Of a stretch of 12,361 nucleotides of DNA, positions 7,470 to 12,361 are shown piece after piece. Below the pieces are notes generated by a model. It had not been told where the DNA came from, did not search any database, and saw nothing but the letters and a program-made list of their open reading frames with translations. Source of the DNA: Candidatus Aminicenantota bacterium (lineage in GTDB: Bacteria; Acidobacteriota; Aminicenantia; UBA2199); the NCBI GenBank assembly GCA_020355945.1, contig CP070627.1, positions 9,022,555 to 9,034,915 of the forward strand, written 5' to 3'. The position numbers and the translations under genes are program-made. Position 1 is the first letter of the stretch, and every line of letters starts with the position of its first letter.

Positions 7470-8336
7470 TTATTTGTTTGATGGTGGAGGGTGTAGTGCA
7501 TTAAATATAGTGGGTTTTCGTATTTTATCGGTAATAACAAATGATGCTTCGGAGATGATATCACCAAAACCTGCAACTTTTGAAAGGGCTCCTGAAATAA
7601 TGACTTTATCGTTACGAGTATTGGGGACCACATAGCTCTCTGCAGAGATACCCCCTCTGCTTGAATTATAAACAAAAATCGACTGGTTTTTGATCATACC
7701 TGCCTTCTTCATAGTCTCTACCGGTAATTCTGCACTCAGTTCGATACAGTGGTGTTCAATTTCAGCCACCTTAAGCCCGGATGCCAGGTTTGAAAGCATG
7801 ATTCTCGGAAGTTGTTTTCGCTGGTCTATAACTTCTTTCTCAAGTTCTTGATATTTATCAATCTCTGAATAATCTGAGGTTTTACCGGGAAATTCCAGGG
7901 CCATTTTCGCCTGGGATAGACCATTGGAACGAGTGCCGTGATTGGGATGAAATCTAATGTCGATTATAGGAATCGGGAGGGTGCCCTGGCAATAAGCTTC
8001 ATATTGATCTGAATCGAGATATGTTCCTGAAATGATACAACAGTACACTTCTTTATCCTTTTTCTCCTCTTTCTCCAACAGATGTGCCAGGGCCCCCCGT
8101 GCTTCAACGACTTCGCTTTTACCGGGAATGGCAAAGCTATACATGCGATTTTGCCAGTTATTACCACCATGCCGGGTAACCATGATTCTCTCATAGGGCA
8201 CTATGTCGCCAAGTTTCATCATCTTTTCAGGAATTACAAGCCCCTCACTCAAATATTCACTGGGGTTCCGAATAGATGATGTGACAAGAATATTATGAAT
8301 CGCTGTCCGTTTGAATTGATAAAACATTGTCTGCAT
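7470..8336 (-). CDS. Tandem aspartate 1-decarboxylase (PanD)-like repeat protein (288 aa)
   Basis: PanD is normally about 115-130 aa, self-cleaves at Gly-Ser to form a pyruvoyl group and makes beta-alanine. This protein holds two PanD-like units. Unit 1 (about 4-105) matches at IHNILVT (13-19), the GLVIPEKMM segment (32-40), SFAIPGK (67-73) and GALAHL (81-86). Unit 2 (about 176-268) matches at LPRIML (176-181), ETMKKAG (207-213), ESYVVP (233-238), ISGALSKVAGFGD (247-259) and EASFVI (263-268). Active-site residues are eroded: the Lys9 position is Ala or Leu; unit 1 lacks a clear Gly-Ser (LSEG); unit 2 has Leu200-Ser201 there; Tyr58 survives as Tyr235 only in unit 2; Arg54 survives as Arg64 only in unit 1; Asn72 is lost in both. 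So classic decarboxylation is unlikely, though Ser201 could still be processed. Start: ATG with GAGG upstream and a strong promoter. The role is unknown; a double-psi barrel binding protein is my inference. Confidence 0.7.
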   Translation of the reverse strand: MQTMFYQFKRTAIHNILVTSSIRNPSEYLSEGLVIPEKMMKLGDIVPYERIMVTRHGGNNWQNRMYSFAIPGKSEVVEARGALAHLLEKEEKKDKEVYCCIISGTYLDSDQYEAYCQGTLPIPIIDIRFHPNHGTRSNGLSQAKMALEFPGKTSDYSEIDKYQELEKEVIDQRKQLPRIMLSNLASGLKVAEIEHHCIELSAELPVETMKKAGMIKNQSIFVYNSSRGGISAESYVVPNTRNDKVIISGALSKVAGFGDIISEASFVITDKIRKPTIFNALHPPPSNK

Positions 8337-8381
8337 TTTCGTATTACCTCACACTTACAATGCTGTAATAAAAAGGGTTAC

Positions 8382-8410
8382 ATATTAACATACGAAATTA
8401 AATAAGTCAA
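8382..8410 (-). promoter_or_regulatory. Sigma70-type promoter of the PanD-like gene
   Basis: On the minus strand TTGACT (8405-8410), a 17-bp spacer and TAATAT (8382-8387) form a near-consensus promoter about 45 bp before the ATG at 8336. The block GTGAAGTTGACTTATTTAA (complement of 8398-8416) is shared, with one mismatch, with the promoter at 5991-6009. TTCACT (8412-8417) and AGTGAA (8439-8444) form an inverted repeat just upstream. The PanD-like gene is thus separately transcribed from the upstream gene ending at 8459. Confidence 0.75.
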
Positions 8411-8458
8411 CTTCACTCGAATTTCCCAGCAAATAGATAGTGAATATGAGATTCCCAA

Positions 8459-10018
8459 CTAACGGGCCCAATATTCGGCACACTCTAACATAGCTTTAAG
8501 AACCTTTCTCCAAATTTCATCTCCTTCTGGAATCAGGTTTTTGAGGTCAAACAGGGCTTCGGATAAATCTTCAAATTCATATTTACCTTTTGAGATACCC
8601 CGGGATAACTTTTCAGTTAGTTTATCAGTAAATAGTTCTTTTTGATTAACATCATCTCCCCTTTCCAGTATTTCGATTATTGCTTCCAGGGCATCTTGAA
8701 TGATTTCCGAGAAATTATTAAGAATATTCTTAATCCTCTCACTTGAAACCTCGTCCAAATAAGGTTTTTCTTTATTACTTGCTTTGTTTATGTTAATCGC
8801 CACCACCTCTTTTACAATGCTTCGGATACATTCCTGATGTGTGGACAGAGTACAGTGGTTTTTGTTTAGATGCTCTTTAAATTTAGTGATTGAAAATATA
8901 AAACTCATTAATTCACCAAATGATTTATTTTTTTCAGGAGCAAATTCATTACAACATTTTGCATTTTTTATACCCGAAGGCAGTGTTTCAAGCATAACTT
9001 TGAATATTTCAGTTCTTTTGCCCCATGGCAAATACGGTTTACTATCGGCCCATATTTTTTTAAAGTGTCTCGTCAGGTCATCATAAATCTCCACTCCAAT
9101 CTCTGTCCCATTACCGATATCTTTATTTTTGACTCTTGTTTTCATCTCATCTGAAGTTACCCTGGGGAGATGAAGTTTCAAATGAAATTGATCTCTTACA
9201 CGACTGCCACCCAGTGGGAAGCCTAAAAGGAACCGGTTATCAGCCCGGAATATCATAATTATCGGATATACGGTATACGTCCTGATTTGCCAATTCTTGA
9301 GCCGTTTTTTATGCAATCCTTCCAATGCCTTGCGAATTATATTTGAATATTCATCCCTTGACCCTATCTCATCTGATTCTCCCATATCATTGAATCTGCG
9401 ATAAACTGCAGAGCATTCAGGATGAAGTGACATCATGCGTACCTTAGCGTTTGGGTTTATAGGATTCTCAAGCAAGTAGTTATATATTTCCCACAGATTT
9501 GGAGTTAAGATATCAATCTCTTTAATCTCTTTAGCATCTTTGAAGAGTTCTTCTAAGACATCTTTCTCTCTTTTGGAAAAAACGTTTGATATAGGGCCGC
9601 GCCAGCGGCACCACCTATTTTTTTCATTCTTCTTCATTAACCAATAATCAAAATATTCTGTCTTAAATTCTTCCGAAACCTCTTCTGCAATGTATTCAGC
9701 GTCTGCTTTCATCCGATTAAATTCCGATTTGTATTTGCCCATCCTGGAAGCGAGTTGTGGAATGAATATTCCTAGAATAGTAACTCCAGTCAGAGGCAGC
9801 ACGATAGAAAAAAGATTTATCGCCCAATTAGCAGATTTAAACACATTTTTAATTATTGGCTCAGTAAGCGCACCAGCGAATACTAAAGAAAGGCCTAAAA
9901 TAATAAAAATAAGAGATACTACATAAAAGCGCAGCCGAGAGACTTCCATGGTATCAAGCCATTTTTTATACCGGTAATTTTCTTTACCTTCAATGTTAAC
10001 AGGTTCATGAGTTGACAT
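8459..10018 (-). CDS. Two-TM membrane protein with PLD-like domain and helical tail (519 aa)
   Basis: Two hydrophobic helices near the N-terminus (about 29-51 and 67-88) predict a membrane hairpin; the rest is soluble, most likely cytosolic. Residues about 130-320 show the PLD-like pattern also seen in the NDT/TIR-like protein: KEIKEIDILTPNL, AKVRMMSLHPECSAVYRRF, NWQIRTYTVYPIIMIFRADN, GTEIGVEIYDDLTRHFKKIW. No HKD catalytic motif is visible, so ligand sensing or protein interaction is more likely than hydrolysis. Residues about 325-519 are mainly helical and unrecognised, with several Cys and His (KCCNEF, HCTLSTHQEC) that could bind a metal. The gene follows PEP synthase after only four bases, and its AAGGAGG site (10027-10033, 8 nt spacing) lies within the last codons of that gene, implying translational coupling. 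Function unknown; a membrane-anchored partner of the PEP synthase or of the NDT/TIR-like protein is inference. Confidence 0.75.
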   Translation of the reverse strand: MSTHEPVNIEGKENYRYKKWLDTMEVSRLRFYVVSLIFIILGLSLVFAGALTEPIIKNVFKSANWAINLFSIVLPLTGVTILGIFIPQLASRMGKYKSEFNRMKADAEYIAEEVSEEFKTEYFDYWLMKKNEKNRWCRWRGPISNVFSKREKDVLEELFKDAKEIKEIDILTPNLWEIYNYLLENPINPNAKVRMMSLHPECSAVYRRFNDMGESDEIGSRDEYSNIIRKALEGLHKKRLKNWQIRTYTVYPIIMIFRADNRFLLGFPLGGSRVRDQFHLKLHLPRVTSDEMKTRVKNKDIGNGTEIGVEIYDDLTRHFKKIWADSKPYLPWGKRTEIFKVMLETLPSGIKNAKCCNEFAPEKNKSFGELMSFIFSITKFKEHLNKNHCTLSTHQECIRSIVKEVVAININKASNKEKPYLDEVSSERIKNILNNFSEIIQDALEAIIEILERGDDVNQKELFTDKLTEKLSRGISKGKYEFEDLSEALFDLKNLIPEGDEIWRKVLKAMLECAEYWAR

Positions 10019-10022
10019 TTTT

Positions 10023-12361
10023 TTATCCTCCTTCCTCGGATTTTATATTTTTCTCCATCTCAATGATACGCTGCCGCATACTGAGAAAACTTTCAGGATC
10101 CGGATCAAGGCCAATATAGTCAATGCCATTCTCAATAAGATAGCGAGCAAACTCCGGGTAATTGGAGACAGCAACCCCAGTTAAGCCGATCAATACTTTT
10201 ACTTCTTTTCCATTAATAATCTTAGGCGGTACCGAATGTATTTTGTCGATGGCTTCTTTGATAAACTTAAGGACGGCTGAGTTACGTTCATCAAAAACGT
10301 GGGCCAGTAGTTCGGAATCTCTATCAGTACCCAGTACCATCTGGGCAAGGTCGTTTGAACCGATGTTAAACATATCAAAGATTTCAGCAAATTCCACAGC
10401 TTCAATCACACTTGAGGGGACCTCAGTTTCAGCCGTTACCAATAAGCCATCTTTATGTTGTTCAATTCCACATTCACGTAGTGCTTTAACCACATTTCTT
10501 GCTTCCTCTACAGACCTGCAAAAAGGGATCATGATATGCATATTTGAGAACCCCATTTCTTCACGGACCCGTTTAAATGCGCGGCATTCCAGCTCGAATA
10601 CAGGGCGGTACCTCTCAGAGTAGTAACGTGATGCGCTGCGCCATCCGATCATGGGATTATTATCAATAGGCTCATAAAGAAACCCTCCGACAAGGGCCCG
10701 GAACTCATTACTCTTAAAATCACACAACTTCATATAGACTTCTTTTGGATAAACGGATGCTGCTATTTTAGCCATTCCTTCTGACAACTTTTCAACGAAA
10801 AATTCAACTTTGTTTTCGTAACCTTTACTCCGGCTTTCGATTGCATCGATAACTTCTTGAATCCTGTCAACGCCCTTAAGCGCATATTTTTTCTCCATTT
10901 GCTTTAATATCTTAATATCCTGTTTCATCTCTTCGTAGTAAACGAAAGCAAATGGGTGTATGCCTATATAAGAGTACATGATAAATTCCTCCCTACCCAT
11001 GGCGACGCCATCGCTGGGAAGGTTGGAGGCAACCAGCGCGGCATCTGGCAGCCCGGTGAGAAACATTAGTTTTGTCCTTGTTGGTGAATCATCGATGGGT
11101 TTTTCTATCAATTCAAATTTAAGAAGACCATCAAAAACTTTTCCTTCATCTCCATCTACACACGACACAGTTATGGGTTGACCGGTGTGAATAACCTCTG
11201 TTGCACTCTTGGTTCCAATAATGCAAGGTATACCCATTTCCCTGGAGACAATAGCCGCATGACAGGTACGTCCCCCTCTATTGGTCACAATGGCGGAGGC
11301 CTTTTTCATTATTGGCATCCAGGCAGGGTCTGTCATGTCGGTAACCAATACATCACCGCGTCTAAATTCTGCCAGTTGGTCCGGACTTGAAAGAACTGCT
11401 GCTGGTCCTTGCCCGATTTTCTTCCCAATCGCTTGCCCGGTAATCAATACGTTCGACCTTTCTCTCAATGCATAGGTTCGTAAACAAGGCTCTTTACGCG
11501 AATAAGCAGTAAGCGGCCTCGCCTGTACGATCCATAATTGCCCGCTGCCATCCACTACCCACTCGATATCCATAGGGGTAAATTTACCCATTTTTGAACT
11601 GAAATGTTTCTCAATAAAAAGGCATTGTTTTCCAAGTGAAATCAGGGTTTCATTTGAAAGAGAAAAAGAGTTGAGTTGTGCGGGGGAAAGTTGTTCACGG
11701 ACGATCTGATGCTTTTGAGAAGACCAGGCATATTTTACATCTTTTACCCCAAATCGACTGCCAATGATGGGAAAATGCCCTTGTTCCAATGCAGGCTTGA
11801 AAATAAGGTATTCATCAGGTGTCAAACGCCCTTTAACCAATCCCTCACCTAGCCCGAATACGGAGTTGATAACGATACCATTTTCAAAGCCGGTTTCAAG
11901 ATCGACAGTAAATGCTACCCCGGAACTTCCTTTGTCACTTTTTATCATCTTTTGAACCACCACAGCCATTTGAACATCCTGGTGATTGATATTTTGTTCT
12001 TCTCGATAGCGAATAGCCCTATCAGTAAACAAACTTGAAAAACACTTGCGACAGGCATTAAGGAGTTCATCAGGGCCGGAAACATACAAAAAACTATCGT
12101 GCATCCCGGCAAAAGAAGCAGAAGGCAAATCCTCGGCAGTGGCAGATGATCGCACAGCAACAAAAAACGGCCTGGAATGATCGCCTTTTTCCAATTCAGA
12201 GTATGCATTAAGAATACTTTCCCTGATATTTTTGGGGAATTGGGCAGCTTCGATAATGGCCCGGATCTGTCGGGACTTGTACTGAAGAGAAATTATATCA
12301 TCCTCTTCTATTTCAGAAAATAATTTTTGTGTTTTTTTGGTGATATCATTTGCTTTTATGA
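10023..12361 (-). CDS. ppsA: Phosphoenolpyruvate synthase-like protein, 5' end outside the window
   Basis: PEP synthase converts pyruvate + ATP + water to PEP + AMP + Pi through a phosphohistidine. About 778 residues are visible. The frame stays open to the right edge (for example SRQIRAIIEAAQF upstream of a TTG at 12194), so that TTG is not the start; by comparison with the E. coli enzyme roughly 50-70 residues are missing. Domains in order: ATP-grasp with VAVRSSATAEDLP and PMDIEW/IVQARP; swivelling domain with GDVLVTDMTDPAWMPIMKKA and GGRTCHAAI (catalytic His codon at 11259-11261); C-terminal TIM barrel with MGREEFI (Arg at 10992-10994), NPMIGWRSASRY, IMIPFCRS, TETEVPS, FNIGSNDLAQ and DERN. 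The barrel Cys that protonates the enolate in relatives (GICGQ) is Thr here (GLTGV, codon 10179-10181), and RGAGRY is RSASRY. The enzyme may therefore be altered in its last half-reaction or act on another acceptor. First gene of an operon with the two-TM PLD-like protein. Confidence 0.9.
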   Translation of the reverse strand, partial: IKANDITKKTQKLFSEIEEDDIISLQYKSRQIRAIIEAAQFPKNIRESILNAYSELEKGDHSRPFFVAVRSSATAEDLPSASFAGMHDSFLYVSGPDELLNACRKCFSSLFTDRAIRYREEQNINHQDVQMAVVVQKMIKSDKGSSGVAFTVDLETGFENGIVINSVFGLGEGLVKGRLTPDEYLIFKPALEQGHFPIIGSRFGVKDVKYAWSSQKHQIVREQLSPAQLNSFSLSNETLISLGKQCLFIEKHFSSKMGKFTPMDIEWVVDGSGQLWIVQARPLTAYSRKEPCLRTYALRERSNVLITGQAIGKKIGQGPAAVLSSPDQLAEFRRGDVLVTDMTDPAWMPIMKKASAIVTNRGGRTCHAAIVSREMGIPCIIGTKSATEVIHTGQPITVSCVDGDEGKVFDGLLKFELIEKPIDDSPTRTKLMFLTGLPDAALVASNLPSDGVAMGREEFIMYSYIGIHPFAFVYYEEMKQDIKILKQMEKKYALKGVDRIQEVIDAIESRSKGYENKVEFFVEKLSEGMAKIAASVYPKEVYMKLCDFKSNEFRALVGGFLYEPIDNNPMIGWRSASRYYSERYRPVFELECRAFKRVREEMGFSNMHIMIPFCRSVEEARNVVKALRECGIEQHKDGLLVTAETEVPSSVIEAVEFAEIFDMFNIGSNDLAQMVLGTDRDSELLAHVFDERNSAVLKFIKEAIDKIHSVPPKIINGKEVKVLIGLTGVAVSNYPEFARYLIENGIDYIGLDPDPESFLSMRQRIIEMEKNIKSEEGG
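10027..10033 (-). promoter_or_regulatory. Shine-Dalgarno site of the two-TM gene within the ppsA 3' end
   Basis: The minus strand reads AAGGAGG here, formed by the last Glu-Gly-Gly codons of the PEP synthase-like gene. It is 8 nt from the ATG at 10018. With the stop and start separated by four A bases, ribosomes finishing the first gene can reinitiate on the second. Confidence 0.8.

Noticed and set aside
7349..7675. 108-codon minus-strand frame at the junction of the convergent genes
   Set aside because: It overlaps the PanD-like gene in another frame and the 3' end of the NDT/TIR-like gene; no ribosome site or domain.
10162..10623. 153-codon plus-strand frame antisense to the PEP synthase-like gene
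   Set aside because: It is a shadow of a well-supported coding region; it has no ribosome site and no family resemblance.
12192..12194. TTG as the start codon of the PEP synthase-like gene
   Set aside because: The frame continues upstream to the window edge with sequence matching the family's N-terminal ATP-grasp region, so the true start is outside.

Overview
The window is a dense bacterial accessory locus of moderate to low GC content. It holds six protein-coding genes and no RNA genes, transposases or CRISPR arrays. Strong Shine-Dalgarno sites and sigma70-type promoters with exact 17-bp spacers fit a bacterium. Taxonomy cannot be fixed from sequence alone. The short AATGAC-type intergenic repeats and the overall style recall anammox planctomycetes or deltaproteobacterial genomes, but that is only a weak impression.

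Layout from right to left on the minus strand: (1) the 3' part of a phosphoenolpyruvate synthase gene (10023 to beyond 12361), whose usual C-terminal Cys is Thr; (2) a tightly coupled gene for a protein with two membrane segments, a PLD-like domain without HKD motif, and a helical tail (8459-10018); (3) a separately promoted gene for a protein made of two degenerate aspartate decarboxylase (PanD)-like repeats (7470-8336). Facing these on the plus strand is (4) a gene whose product has an N-terminal nucleoside deoxyribosyltransferase/TIR-like domain and a C-terminal PLD-like domain related to that of gene 2 (6050-7384). Divergent from gene 4 across a 395-bp intergenic region is a two-gene operon, (5) and (6) (5654-2721 and 2663-9), encoding paralogous fusions of a complete pyruvate kinase to a C-terminal CYTH (triphosphate tunnel metalloenzyme) domain. 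The upstream copy carries ten octapeptide repeats inside the CYTH domain.

Three genes encode enzymes or enzyme relatives of PEP/pyruvate/pyruvoyl chemistry: PEP synthase, pyruvate kinase, and the pyruvoyl-enzyme fold of PanD. Two others share a PLD-like domain coupled either to a membrane anchor or to a nucleotide-targeting effector-like domain. The promoters of genes 3 and 4, on opposite strands, share 18 of 19 bases, which argues that they are co-expressed. My inference is that this is one functional module linking phosphotransfer (PEP, ATP, triphosphates) to a nucleotide-metabolising, possibly membrane-associated response, perhaps a stress or defence system. No described system with this composition is known to me. 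The grouping is an inference, while the individual domain calls rest on visible motifs.
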